The notes under the pieces are model-generated. The model did no database searches. It was given only the letters and a program-made list of their open reading frames with translations, and had not been told where the DNA came from. This document shows, piece after piece, positions 32,016-42,049 of a stretch of DNA of 64,000 nt. The translations under genes and the position numbers were made by a program. This DNA comes from Pectobacterium carotovorum (GTDB taxonomy: Bacteria; Pseudomonadota; Gammaproteobacteria; Enterobacterales; Enterobacteriaceae). Where the stretch lies: NCBI RefSeq assembly GCF_900129615.1, contig NZ_FQWI01000002.1, positions 124,001 to 188,000 of the forward strand. The letters are read 5' to 3'. The first letter of the stretch is position 1. Each line of letters opens with the position of its first letter.

Positions 32016-32100
32016 GTTTTCTTCCTCTGGAAAGGTTATCCACAGGCGAAAACCGTAACTGACAAGGGTTACAGGGGGCTGTGGATGACACTGTGGATAA

Positions 32101-32147
32101 ACACTATATGTAGTTCATGTTTACAGGATAGGCACTATATATTGAAA
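32101..32147 (-). promoter_or_regulatory. Pair of NrdR boxes upstream of nrdD
   Basis: ACACTATATGTAGTTC (32101-32116) and GCACTATATATTGAAA (32132-32147) resemble the NrdR consensus ACACTATATATAGTGT. Their start-to-start distance of 31 bases, three helical turns, is the hallmark spacing. They lie about 90-130 bases before nrdD. Confidence 0.8.
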
Positions 32148-32364
32148 TTGCGTAGGGGTGTTTGCGCTTTTATCGCTGTAAAATTGATGTAGAGCAAAGA
32201 AATCCTCATGTCGCGGGGAATTTGAGCCTGAACAAAAAGTAGTCAAAAAAGGCGATGAGAGTGGGAAGGCTTGCTACACGCGGCTTGGCGAAAATTCGTT
32301 TATTTTTTGACCGTGATGTGTGCTGGAAATGTCAATAATGTTGTTGTGGTGAAAGAAAGAACAG

Positions 32365-32397
32365 AAAAAAAGCGCACCGGTTACCGTGCGCTTTTTG
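32365..32397 (-). terminator. Terminator after ridA
   Basis: AGCGCAC and GTGCGCT form a 7-base stem extended by flanking A and T runs on both sides, so it can act in both directions. It lies 20 bases beyond the ridA stop codon. Confidence 0.8.
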
Positions 32398-32415
32398 GGG
32401 ATATTGCTGCGATAT

Positions 32416-32802
32416 TTAGCGACGAACGGCGATCGCTTCGATCTCGATCTTCACGTCTTTTGGCAGGCGTGCAACTTCAACGCAAGAGCGAGCCGGGAAC
32501 GGTGCGCTATGCTCGTTGAAGAAGGCCTCATACGCGGTGTTTACGAGAGCGAAATCGTGCAGGTCTTTCACGAACACGGTCATTTTCACGATATCGGAAA
32601 CTTTCAGGCCAGCGGCTTCCACAATCGCCTGAACGTTTTCCAGTGACTGGCGCGTCTGAGCGGTGATGTTATCTGCCACCAGGCCGCTTTTCGGATTCAC
32701 AGGGATCTGGCCGGACGTGAAGATCATGCTGCCAAGGTCGACGCCCTGAACATAAGGGCCGATGGCGGCTGGGGCGTGCTCAGTGCTGATAATGCGTGAC
32801 AT
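32416..32802 (-). CDS. ridA: RidA, reactive enamine/imine deaminase
   Basis: Hydrolyses reactive enamines such as 2-aminoacrylate made by PLP enzymes. The 128-residue protein has the RidA pattern: GPYVQGVDLGSMIFTSGQIP, VKMTVFVKDLHDF and APFPARSCVEVARLP with the conserved Arg that contacts the substrate carboxylate. I chose ATG 32802 (GGAG upstream); the frame extends 15 codons further without support. Position after pyrI is the enteric arrangement. Confidence 0.95.
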   Translation of the reverse strand: MSRIISTEHAPAAIGPYVQGVDLGSMIFTSGQIPVNPKSGLVADNITAQTRQSLENVQAIVEAAGLKVSDIVKMTVFVKDLHDFALVNTAYEAFFNEHSAPFPARSCVEVARLPKDVKIEIEAIAVRR

Positions 32803-32851
32803 GGTATCTCCTTGATGGGGGCGTAAAAGGAACGCGGACGCCGCCATTATT

Positions 32852-32889
32852 CAAAAAAGCCCCGCTACAGGCAATGTCCATTGCGGGGC
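32852..32889 (-). terminator. Terminator between pyrI and ridA
   Basis: GCCCCGC and GCGGGGC pair across a 17-base loop, with TTTTTT following on the minus strand. It ends or attenuates the pyrBI transcript before ridA. Confidence 0.75.
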
Positions 32890-32900
32890 AACGCGGAAAA

Positions 32901-33380
<480 letters not shown>

Positions 33381-34316
33381 TTACAGAACCAGTTCGCGAT
33401 TCAGGACCAGCGCCAGCAGCGCCTGACGAGCGTAGATTCCGTTGCCTGCCTGTTGGAAATAATAGGCGTAAGGCGTGGCATCCACATCAATGGTGATCTC
33501 ATCAACGCGCGGCAGCGGGTGCAGCACTTTCAAATTCGGGCGGGCGCTGTGCAGGTCGGCGGCGCGCAGGACAAACTGGGATTTGATGTTGATGTATTCA
33601 GACGGGTCCAGACGCTCTTTCTGAACGCGCGTCATGTACAGAATATCCAGCTCGCCGACGACATCGTCGATGCTGTTGTGCAGGCTGTAAGCAATATTCT
33701 TCTCTTTCAGCATGCTCAGAATGTAGTCCGGCATCGCCAGTGCGTCTGGGGCGATGAAGTAGAAGCGGTTGCCTTCGAACTTCGCCAGCGCCTGCGTGAG
33801 TGAATGCACGGTGCGGCCGTACTTCAAATCACCGACCATCGCGATATTGATGTTATTCAGCCGGCCCTGCGTTTCCTGAATGGTGAACAAATCGAGCAGC
33901 GTCTGCGTCGGGTGCTGGTTCGCGCCGTCGCCAGCGTTCAGAATCGGAATACCGCCGGAGAATTCGGTGGCAAGGCGGGAAGCGCCTTCCTGCGGGTGAC
34001 GCATCACGATGGCATCAACGTACTGGCTGATAACGGAAATGGTGTCGGCCAGCGTTTCGCCCTTTTTCCCCAGCGACGTGTTGTTGCTGTCAGCGAAACC
34101 GACGACGGAGGCGCCGAGGCGATGCATTGCGGTTTCAAAGGATAAACGCGTCCGGGTGGAGGCCTCGAAGAAGCAGCTGGCAATCACTTTATGTTTCAAC
34201 AACTCAGGCTGAGGATTGGCTTTCAGGCTGGCGGCGACACGCAGCGTCAGTTCTAAATCTTCCCGACTGAGGTCGTTAATCGAAATAATATGTTTTTGAT
34301 AGAGCGGATTGACCAT
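33381..34316 (-). CDS. pyrB: PyrB, catalytic chain of aspartate carbamoyltransferase
   Basis: Makes N-carbamoyl-aspartate in the first committed step of pyrimidine synthesis. The carbamoyl-phosphate motif [17 protein letters not shown] begins at about residue 53, and the active-site loop containing DANQHPTQ-like residues ([14 protein letters not shown]) and the C-terminal HPLPRVDEI are present. The 311-residue length is normal. A leader peptide and attenuator precede it. Confidence 0.97.
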   Translation of the reverse strand: MVNPLYQKHIISINDLSREDLELTLRVAASLKANPQPELLKHKVIASCFFEASTRTRLSFETAMHRLGASVVGFADSNNTSLGKKGETLADTISVISQYVDAIVMRHPQEGASRLATEFSGGIPILNAGDGANQHPTQTLLDLFTIQETQGRLNNINIAMVGDLKYGRTVHSLTQALAKFEGNRFYFIAPDALAMPDYILSMLKEKNIAYSLHNSIDDVVGELDILYMTRVQKERLDPSEYINIKSQFVLRAADLHSARPNLKVLHPLPRVDEITIDVDATPYAYYFQQAGNGIYARQALLALVLNRELVL

Positions 34317-34378
34317 GTTGTCTTTCTCCTAACGAGTAAACAGGAAATGTCGTATCTGGCTGCCCGGATTGGGGGCCA

Positions 34379-34406
34379 AAAAAAAGCCCCTCATTGAGGG
34401 GCTTTC
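34379..34406 (-). terminator. Attenuator terminator of pyrBI
   Basis: GCCCCTCA and TGAGGGGC form a stem with a run of T on the minus strand, 60-80 bases before pyrB. The pyrL stop codon lies inside it, which is how coupled translation can prevent termination when UTP is low, as known in E. coli. Confidence 0.9.
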
Positions 34407-34513
34407 TTCATTGAATAATTGAGCAACGGAAAGGAAAACGCTAGCTGGCTGCCGGATGGCAGTTGTCGTTGAGAACCAATATAAGCAGCGAATCTTTTGG
34501 TGTAACGGTGCAT
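34391..34513 (-). CDS. pyrL: PyrL leader peptide
   Basis: A 40-residue leader (MHRYTKRFAAYIGSQRQLPS and on) with a strong binding site (GGGAGGGG) before its ATG at 34513. Its stop lies within the attenuator hairpin. A T-rich stretch (GTTTTCCTTTCC in the coding sense) lies ahead of the hairpin and is the expected UTP-sensitive pausing site. The sequence differs from E. coli PyrL, which is 44 residues, but position and design agree. It is too short to appear in usual gene calling. Confidence 0.82.
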   Translation of the reverse strand: MHRYTKRFAAYIGSQRQLPSGSQLAFSFPLLNYSMKKAPQ

Positions 34514-34654
34514 GACCCCTCCCGGCAAACTGTCGGGAATTATACGCGCCGACTAGGCTATTTCAAGCAGAAAACGTGGTTTTTTACGCATAGCAATCGG
34601 TTGCGGGTCGCGTGTCGTATGCATAATGTTCGTCAGTGAAAGAAGGCCGATTGA

Positions 34655-35233
<579 letters not shown>

Positions 35234-35250
35234 ACCGCCGGAAAATCTCT

Positions 35251-35271
35251 CCCTCCCCGTTCTGGGGAGGG
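35251..35271. terminator. Hairpin between the YhcH-like gene and argI
   Basis: CCCTCCCC and GGGGAGGG pair across GTTCT between two convergent genes. A T-run is weak on both strands, so efficiency is uncertain. Confidence 0.55.
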
Positions 35272-35280
35272 AAGTCAATC

Positions 35281-36288
35281 TTACTCCTGAACCAGCGTAG
35301 CGACCATCACCGCTTTAATGGTGTGCATACGGTTTTCCGCCTGATCGAACACGATGCTGTGCGCGGATTCAAAGACTTCATCCGTCACTTCCATTCCACC
35401 GTGCAGACCATACTGCTCCGCCATTTGTTGGCCCATCGTCGTCTGATCGTCATGGAATGCGGGCAGGCAGTGCAGGAACTTCACCTGCGGATTACCCGTT
35501 GCGGCGATCATCGCCATGTTCACCTGGTATGGTTTCAGCAGCGCGATACGCTCTTTCCAGGTCTCTTTCGGTTCCCCCATGGAAACCCAGACGTCGGTAT
35601 AAATGAAATCTGCGCCCGCGACGCCCGCAGCGATATCTTCCGTCAGCGTGATGCTGCCACCGGTTTGTTCTGCCGCCGCCTGACACTCAGCCACCAGACC
35701 GGCATCCGGCCAACAGGCTTTTGGCGCAACAAGACGTAAATCCAGCCCGGTCAGTGCTGCCGCTTCCAGCATGGTGTTACCCATGTTGTTGCGTGCATCG
35801 CCAGCGTAGACGAGCGTCATCTCTGACAGCGGTTTACTCGGCAAATGTTCCTGCATCGTCAGCAGATCCGCCAGCAACTGCGTAGGGTGGAATTCGTTCG
35901 TCAGCCCGTTCCAGACCGGGACGCCCGCGTATTGCGCCAGCGTTTCGACAATTTGCTGGCCATAGCCGCGATATTGAATCCCGTCGTACATTCTTCCCAA
36001 TACGCGAGCGGTATCTTTGATGGATTCTTTATGGCCGATTTGGCTGCCGCTCGGGCCGAGATAGGTCACTTGCGCGCCCTGATCGTATGCAGCAACTTCG
36101 AAAGAGCAGCGAGTACGAGTCGAATCTTTTTCGAAGATGAGTGCGATGTTTTTACCTTGCAGGCGGCGGGCTTCTGTCCCGTTTTTTTTATCGGCTTTCA
36201 GTTTCGTTGACAGGGCTAAAAGATGGGCAATTTCTGCGGGTGTAAAATCCATTAACCTTAAAAAATGACGCTTATAGAACGGTTGCAT
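35281..36288 (-). CDS. argI: Ornithine carbamoyltransferase
   Basis: Converts ornithine and carbamoyl phosphate to citrulline in arginine synthesis. Very close to E. coli ArgI: the carbamoyl-phosphate motif [24 protein letters not shown], and the ornithine-binding [11 protein letters not shown] are all present. I chose ATG 36288 ([17 protein letters not shown]), which aligns with the E. coli start and gives 335 residues; the frame is open 10 codons more. ARG boxes lie directly upstream. Neighbours rraB and yjgN match the E. coli argI locus. Confidence 0.96.
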   Translation of the reverse strand: MQPFYKRHFLRLMDFTPAEIAHLLALSTKLKADKKNGTEARRLQGKNIALIFEKDSTRTRCSFEVAAYDQGAQVTYLGPSGSQIGHKESIKDTARVLGRMYDGIQYRGYGQQIVETLAQYAGVPVWNGLTNEFHPTQLLADLLTMQEHLPSKPLSEMTLVYAGDARNNMGNTMLEAAALTGLDLRLVAPKACWPDAGLVAECQAAAEQTGGSITLTEDIAAGVAGADFIYTDVWVSMGEPKETWKERIALLKPYQVNMAMIAATGNPQVKFLHCLPAFHDDQTTMGQQMAEQYGLHGGMEVTDEVFESAHSIVFDQAENRMHTIKAVMVATLVQE

Positions 36289-36321
36289 GATGTACCTCTC
36301 CATGTGGCTCAACACCATCGG

Positions 36322-36359
36322 TTGAATTAAAATTCACTTTATATGTGTAATTATTCAAA
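36322..36359 (-). promoter_or_regulatory. Tandem ARG boxes for ArgR upstream of argI
   Basis: TTGAATTAAAATTCAC (36322-36337) and TGTGTAATTATTCAAA (36344-36359) resemble the ArgR consensus TGAATnnnnATTCA. Their 22-base spacing fits the two boxes bound by one ArgR hexamer. The first is the better match. Confidence 0.8.
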
Positions 36360-36449
36360 TTCAAGTGGTGATATCAAACTTTGTGGTGGAGCAAGCCGCA
36401 GGGCTGTGGGACAATAAGCAATATTACGTCGTTTAATGAGGACTGAGGC

Positions 36450-36875
36450 ATGGCAAACCGCGAATTACTGGAAGAGCAACGGGAAGAGACACGCCTGATC
36501 ATTGAAGAACTGCTTGATGATGGCAGCGATCCTGACGCGCTCTATACCATTGAACACCATTTCTCCGCTGAGAAGTTTGAAGTGTTGGAAAAAGTCGCTG
36601 TAGAAGCCTTCAAGTTGGGTTATGAAGTGACGGATGCGGAAGAACTCGAAGTGGAAGATGGCGTGTTGCTGATGTGCTGCGATGCCATCAGTGAAGTTGC
36701 GCTGAAGGCGGAGCTGATCGACGCACAGGTAGAACAGCTGCTGGCGCTGGCAGAACGCCACGGCGTGAATTACGACGGATGGGGCACCTACTTCGAAGAT
36801 CCAGATGGTGAAGGCGAAGAAGACGGGGATGATGAAGATTTTTATGATGAAGATGATGACGGCAAGCGCCACTAA
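36450..36875 (+). CDS. rraB: RraB, inhibitor of RNase E
   Basis: Binds RNase E and alters its decay of selected mRNAs. The 141-residue protein has the family core ([28 protein letters not shown]) and [14 protein letters not shown], followed by the very acidic tail of Asp/Glu typical of RraB. It is divergent from argI, as in E. coli, and has its own terminator. Confidence 0.95.
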   Translation: MANRELLEEQREETRLIIEELLDDGSDPDALYTIEHHFSAEKFEVLEKVAVEAFKLGYEVTDAEELEVEDGVLLMCCDAISEVALKAELIDAQVEQLLALAERHGVNYDGWGTYFEDPDGEGEEDGDDEDFYDEDDDGKRH

Positions 36876-36912
36876 TTATTGAGTCATTAACTCGAAAGCA
36901 CACGCCTCACTG

Positions 36913-36946
36913 AAAACGCCGCCGGAACCCCTGCGGCGTTTTTTAT
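36913..36946 (+). terminator. Terminator after rraB
   Basis: ACGCCGC and GCGGCGT form a stem across a 10-base loop, flanked by A and T runs that make it usable in both directions for rraB and the convergent acetyltransferase gene. Confidence 0.85.
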
Positions 36947-36984
36947 TCGGTATGACAACGTGTTATTACCGTACTTTCAGCCTA

Positions 36985-37488
36985 TTACAGTACCTTCAAC
37001 ATCGTCACTTCACAGTCGGTGTGGCCCGTGTTGCCCATTGAGTGGGGAATCAGCTCGAAGCCCAGTGACTCATACAGTCGGATCGCGCTGGTCAGGTGGC
37101 CAGTTGTTTCCAGATAGCAGCGTCGAAAGCCGTGCTGACGTGCAAAATCAAGCGCCTGTATTGCCAACTGACGTGCCAGCCCTTTTCCCCGCACGACGGG
37201 TAGGAAATACATTTTCTGTAATTCACACACATCTTCTTCGCCTGCGAGCAGCGGTGCAATGCCGCCACCGCCAACCACGCTGCCTTCATATTCAACCACC
37301 CAGTAGGCGCTTTTCGGCTGGCTATAGAGGGCAAACAGCGCGTCCAGATTAGGGTCGGAAACGGTGTAGCCTTTATCGGCCGTCAAACCAAATTCAGCAG
37401 AAACCTGACGGATGACCTGAGCGATAGCGGCATCGTCCTGCGCAGTAATTGGGCGTACCTGAAGATTGGCGGAGGTCGCGGTTGTCAT
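36985..37488 (-). CDS. GNAT-family N-acetyltransferase (YjgM-like)
   Basis: The 167-residue protein has the GNAT fold pattern: the acetyl-CoA loop [10 protein letters not shown] (Q/RxxGxG/A), preceded by LQKMYFLP and followed by [29 protein letters not shown]. coli YjgM has a like size and lies in the same place between rraB and yjgN, so it is the likely counterpart. The substrate is unknown. Confidence 0.85.
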   Translation of the reverse strand: MTTATSANLQVRPITAQDDAAIAQVIRQVSAEFGLTADKGYTVSDPNLDALFALYSQPKSAYWVVEYEGSVVGGGGIAPLLAGEEDVCELQKMYFLPVVRGKGLARQLAIQALDFARQHGFRRCYLETTGHLTSAIRLYESLGFELIPHSMGNTGHTDCEVTMLKVL

Positions 37489-37907
37489 AATACGTACTCT
37501 TGCTCTTACGGTTTACGAGGGGAATGATTCTGGTCGATTGTAATACCATTTCAGGCCACATCGATGCAACGCCTATCCCCGTTCTTCCTGCTGTTCTTCG
37601 GGTGGTATCTGCGGTGATTTTTATTCCATATCCACACTAACGCGCCAGCATTTTCTACTGTTAACGCCATAACATGACACTCTGAAGCTCGAATTATCTA
37701 AGATATAAGTAAAATTTCCTGCAATATCTCAAGATATAAATATTGAGGTGCTCTATTCCTTACGATTTATAAGACTATGAGGTTGTTTAATTACTGTTAA
37801 CTTTTATTGTTGTCGTTAACAAGACGTGCTTAAATAAGCCGCTTTTTGTATGCCAGTAACGCTTTTAAGCGCTTTATTAGGCTTATTTCTTTTAGGATGA
37901 AAGGTTT
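37489..37907. other. Intergenic region upstream of yjgN
   Basis: These 419 bases lie between divergent genes and hold both promoters. AT-rich direct repeats of the type AAGATATAA occur at 37697-37740. No gene or further element could be supported. Confidence 0.5.
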
Positions 37908-39089
37908 ATGACAATCAATACTTCAGAAAATAGCACGCAGCATCGCGTGCAGTTTCATGGTAAGGCTGGGGAATATTTTGCAATTTGGCTGGTGAATGCG
38001 TTATTAACGGCCATCACTCTGGGTATTTATTCTGCCTGGGCTACCGTACGCCGCCGCCGTTATTTCTACGGCAACACGGAAATTAACGGTGACCGTTTTG
38101 ATTACCACGCACAGCCCATTCAGATCCTCAAAGGGCGTTTGCTGGTTATCGCCGGTATTATTCTGTTTTATATCATAATGGGGATGTCACCCGTTCTCGG
38201 TACTATTATCGCACTGGCATTTGCGGCACTGATTCCAATTATTGTAATCCGCAACTGGCGTTATGACGCCATTATGTCCAGCTACCGTGGCGTCCGTTTT
38301 AACTATCACTGCCAGACGGGCCGCGCGTATTGGGTGTTGCTGCTTTGTCCTATTCTGCTGTTACTGGCTTTTTATGCCGTGTTGGCTGTAGCTCTGTTGA
38401 TTGGCTCGCAGAGCGATAGCCCGATTCTGATCGGATTCATTGTGCTGGCAGTTGCTATTCCGGGATTTGCCGCGGTGAATGGCATCATGAAAATGATGCA
38501 ACTCGATTTCTATGTTAATAACCTATTCTTCGGCAAAACAGCGTTTAAAGCGGAATTGGCAAAAGCGGCGTTTATTAAGTTCGCCCTGATTAGCCTGCTG
38601 ATTTTTGTTCCTTTCCTGATCGCATCGCTGTCATTCATGAGCTCATTCTTTTTCACGCTGTTCCAAACTATTATGATGGGCGGCGGAAATGAAGATCTTG
38701 TACTGATGATGCTGCTGAGCAACGTCTTCAATATGATTATGATGTTCGTTGTGGCGCTGCTGGGTGTGCTGGTTTCCAGCAGTTATCTGGTAGTCGCACA
38801 GCGTAATTATCTGTTTAACCAGACGTCGCTGAATGGTGGTGTGAAATTGCACTCTTCCATGCAAACGCTGTCTTACATGGGGCTGCTGATAACCAATAGC
38901 CTGATCACTATTTTCTCTTTGGGTTGGGCAGCACCGGTGGCAGAGATTCGTCATGCACGCTATATCGCAAATGCGACAGCGGTTGAAGGCGATCTGGCAC
39001 TGCTGCACGTTCAGGCACATCAGGACACTGCAAACAGCGCACTGGCCGAAGAAGCCGTGCAAGCGCTCGACTTGGGTGTCGGTCTCTAA
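37908..39089 (+). CDS. yjgN: YjgN-family (DUF898) inner-membrane protein
   Basis: A 393-residue membrane protein with about 7 hydrophobic helices and the DUF898 features: FHGKAGEYFAIWLVNALLTAITLGIYSAWATVRRRRYFYGNT at the N-terminus, with the same pattern recurring near the C-terminus (ITNSLITIFSLGWAAPVAEIRHARYI). The internal similarity suggests an ancient duplication. E. coli YjgN is at the same place. It is followed after 9 bases by a membrane M48 protease, a pair seen in several proteobacteria. Function unknown. Confidence 0.88.
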   Translation: MTINTSENSTQHRVQFHGKAGEYFAIWLVNALLTAITLGIYSAWATVRRRRYFYGNTEINGDRFDYHAQPIQILKGRLLVIAGIILFYIIMGMSPVLGTIIALAFAALIPIIVIRNWRYDAIMSSYRGVRFNYHCQTGRAYWVLLLCPILLLLAFYAVLAVALLIGSQSDSPILIGFIVLAVAIPGFAAVNGIMKMMQLDFYVNNLFFGKTAFKAELAKAAFIKFALISLLIFVPFLIASLSFMSSFFFTLFQTIMMGGGNEDLVLMMLLSNVFNMIMMFVVALLGVLVSSSYLVVAQRNYLFNQTSLNGGVKLHSSMQTLSYMGLLITNSLITIFSLGWAAPVAEIRHARYIANATAVEGDLALLHVQAHQDTANSALAEEAVQALDLGVGL

Positions 39090-39098
39090 GGCAGGAAT

Positions 39099-40136
39099 AT
39101 GAATATTGAGGGGCATTATCAATACCCCGGATTGGCGGCCCGCGTGGCCGCTTCTCTTCATTTAACGGACAACGGTTCGATGATGGTGTTGAACACTGGG
39201 TCATCGAATACGACATTTGCGTTAGAGCAGGTCACGGTTTCTGATGCATTGGGCTCGATTCCTCTAACGCTCACATTTCCTGACGGCGGTCGCTTTGTTC
39301 CTGCCGACGATCCCACTTTTCGCACGTGGTATTCCGCACGACGTCGCCCAGGACTTGTCCATCGTCTGGAACGCCATAAGCGTGGCGTCATTCTCACGCT
39401 ACTCGCCACAATCTTGCTCGTCATAAACTACGTTTACGTGGTTCTGCCGTGGGCAAGTTCCGCGCTGGCGCTACAGATGCCTAGCGCTATCGAACAGCAG
39501 CTGGGGCAAAATACGCTAAAGCTGTTACGGCACAGTGATTTTAAGCCTTCTAAACTGCCTGTTGAGCGCCAGCAGGCGATGCAAACGCTGTTTCAACAGG
39601 TTATGCCCGCTGACATGCGGGAAGACAAAACGCCACTGCGCCTGGAGATTATGTCTGCGCCTATCGGGCCGAATGCTTTTATGCTGGCAGATGGCACGCT
39701 GATTATCAGTGACGATCTGGTGAAGCTGGCGAAAAATGACAACGAGCTGGCCGCGGTGATGCTGCATGAAATGGGACACCACGCCTATCGCCACCCCATG
39801 CGCATGGTGGTGCGTTCATCACTGGTATCGCTGACCTTCATGTGGATGACGGGAGATGTCAGCGGTGTGGGGGATACCTTGTTGCAGTCTGCTGCCTTTA
39901 TCAACGAGATGCAGTTTTCCCGCGATATGGAACGGGAAGCCGACGCATGGGCAATAGCAGAAATGCAGCAGCAAGGGCGTTCGCTTCAGTCGATGCAGGC
40001 AATGTATCGGGCCTTGATCGCTAACGACCGCAGTCAGGATGAAATTGATTCGCTGGATTTACCGGACTGGCTGAGTACGCACCCGGATATGGATGAGCGG
40101 CTGAAAGCCATTGAAAGCGAGATGAATAAGCGCTAA
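39099..40136 (+). CDS. M48-family membrane metallopeptidase
   Basis: Zinc protease with the HExxH motif as MLHEMGHHAYRHP at about residues 223-235 and the third-ligand Glu in FSRDMEREADAWAI near residue 284. One membrane helix lies near residues 96-118 (GVILTLLATILLVINYVYVVL), so the catalytic domain is likely periplasmic. The N-terminal 90 residues are of unknown type. 345 residues. It is co-transcribed with yjgN and may process it or share a substrate. The family includes BepA and LoiP, but this one is not a clear orthologue of either. Confidence 0.85.
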   Translation: MNIEGHYQYPGLAARVAASLHLTDNGSMMVLNTGSSNTTFALEQVTVSDALGSIPLTLTFPDGGRFVPADDPTFRTWYSARRRPGLVHRLERHKRGVILTLLATILLVINYVYVVLPWASSALALQMPSAIEQQLGQNTLKLLRHSDFKPSKLPVERQQAMQTLFQQVMPADMREDKTPLRLEIMSAPIGPNAFMLADGTLIISDDLVKLAKNDNELAAVMLHEMGHHAYRHPMRMVVRSSLVSLTFMWMTGDVSGVGDTLLQSAAFINEMQFSRDMEREADAWAIAEMQQQGRSLQSMQAMYRALIANDRSQDEIDSLDLPDWLSTHPDMDERLKAIESEMNKR

Positions 40137-40757
<621 letters not shown>

Positions 40758-41837
40758 ATGATTAATCGAATACTATCAGGGGTGGTGGGCGCATTTCTGT
40801 TAATGCTGTCACCATTAACGCATGCACAGGCCAATTTCCCAGAGCCCAAAGAAGGCGACTGGATTGCGCCAGAATTTACCTTCAACAGCGGCGAAAAATT
40901 AAAAGATCTGCGTATTCACTACTACACGATCGGTGATAAAACCAAGCCCGCTGTCTTATTGCTACATGGAACGAACCAGCCGATTAAATCACTGTTAGCA
41001 AATGGCTTTGGCGGCGAGCTGTTTGGGCCGGGTCAGGCGCTGGATAGTAGCAAATACTTTATTATCATGCCGGAGAGCATCGGTTCTGGAAAATCGTCCA
41101 AACCGTCAGACGGCTTACGAATGAAATTCCCGCAGTACGATTATAACGATATGGTGCAGGCACAATATCGCTTAATCAAAGAAGGACTGGGTATTAACCA
41201 CCTGCGCCTGGTGATGGGATATTCCATGGGCGGCATGCAAACCTGGCTCTGGGGTGAAAAATACCCAGACATGATGGATGCGCTGGTGCCAATGGCATCG
41301 CTGCCGAATGAGCTGTCTGGCCGTAACTGGATGATGCGCCGCATTTTGATTGAATCCATCAAGAACGATCCGGTGTGGAATAACGGTGATTACACACAGC
41401 AGCCGCCAACGCTGAAAACGGCCAACATTATGTTCAGTATCGCCACCACTGGCGGCACGCTGGCGTATCAGAGCAAAGCACCGACGCGTGCACAGGCGGA
41501 CAAACTGGTAGAAGATCGCCTTGCGGCACCGTCGACCAGCGATGCCAACGACTTTATTTATATCTGGGGCTCGTCTGCAAATTATAACGCGGCACCGGAG
41601 CTGAATAAAATTAAGGCACCTGTTCTGGTGATTAACTCTGCGGATGATGAGCGTAATCCTATTGAAACAGGCATCCTGGATAATGAGCTTAAGAAAATTA
41701 AGCAGGCGACGTTGTTCCTTATTCCCGCCAGTAAAGATACCAGTGGGCATGGCACGATGATGTCGGCGAAGTTTTATAAAGATGAATTGCAACGTTTCTT
41801 AGAAAAGAATCCGTCTCAGAAAAATAATAAAAAATAA
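40758..41837 (+). CDS. Secreted alpha/beta hydrolase, MetX-like
   Basis: The product has a signal peptide (MINRILSGVVGAFLLMLSPLTHAQA) and an alpha/beta-hydrolase core related to homoserine O-acetyltransferase-type enzymes. The nucleophile elbow is GYSMGGMQ, the oxyanion strand LLLHGTNQP, and the catalytic His lies in KDTSGHGT near the C-terminus. 359 residues from ATG 40758; the frame is open 7 codons upstream. Secretion argues against amino-acid biosynthesis and for an esterase or acyltransferase in the periplasm. It is monocistronic with its own terminator. Confidence 0.8.
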   Translation: MINRILSGVVGAFLLMLSPLTHAQANFPEPKEGDWIAPEFTFNSGEKLKDLRIHYYTIGDKTKPAVLLLHGTNQPIKSLLANGFGGELFGPGQALDSSKYFIIMPESIGSGKSSKPSDGLRMKFPQYDYNDMVQAQYRLIKEGLGINHLRLVMGYSMGGMQTWLWGEKYPDMMDALVPMASLPNELSGRNWMMRRILIESIKNDPVWNNGDYTQQPPTLKTANIMFSIATTGGTLAYQSKAPTRAQADKLVEDRLAAPSTSDANDFIYIWGSSANYNAAPELNKIKAPVLVINSADDERNPIETGILDNELKKIKQATLFLIPASKDTSGHGTMMSAKFYKDELQRFLEKNPSQKNNKK

Positions 41838-41843
41838 AAATAC

Positions 41844-41884
41844 ATGACCGGCAGAAAGTTTCTTTCTGTCGGTCATCATTTTCT
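41844..41884 (+). terminator. Terminator after the hydrolase gene
   Basis: ATGACCGGCAGAAAG and CTTTCTGTCGGTCAT form a 15-base stem with one G-T pair around TTT, followed by CATTTTC. Confidence 0.8.
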
Positions 41885-42049
41885 ATATACGTCTCTTTAT
41901 TTTATTACGGTTTTATAACGAATTTATTTCAGTTCGTGGGGATTAACACGTCTGGAAAAATGAATAACGACTATTACGTAAATAACGGAACGGCTCTGCT
42001 CTGGAGCTGGCGCTCATCCTTTCTTATTTTCAGGCCACAGGGATAATTT

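Larger units (their letters stand above)
32016..32415. other. Region between nrdD and ridA
   Basis: Holds the nrdD leader and promoter with its NrdR boxes, then about 200 bases in which I see no gene, then the ridA terminator. A short plus-strand frame at 32271 has no binding site or protein-like features. Confidence 0.6.
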
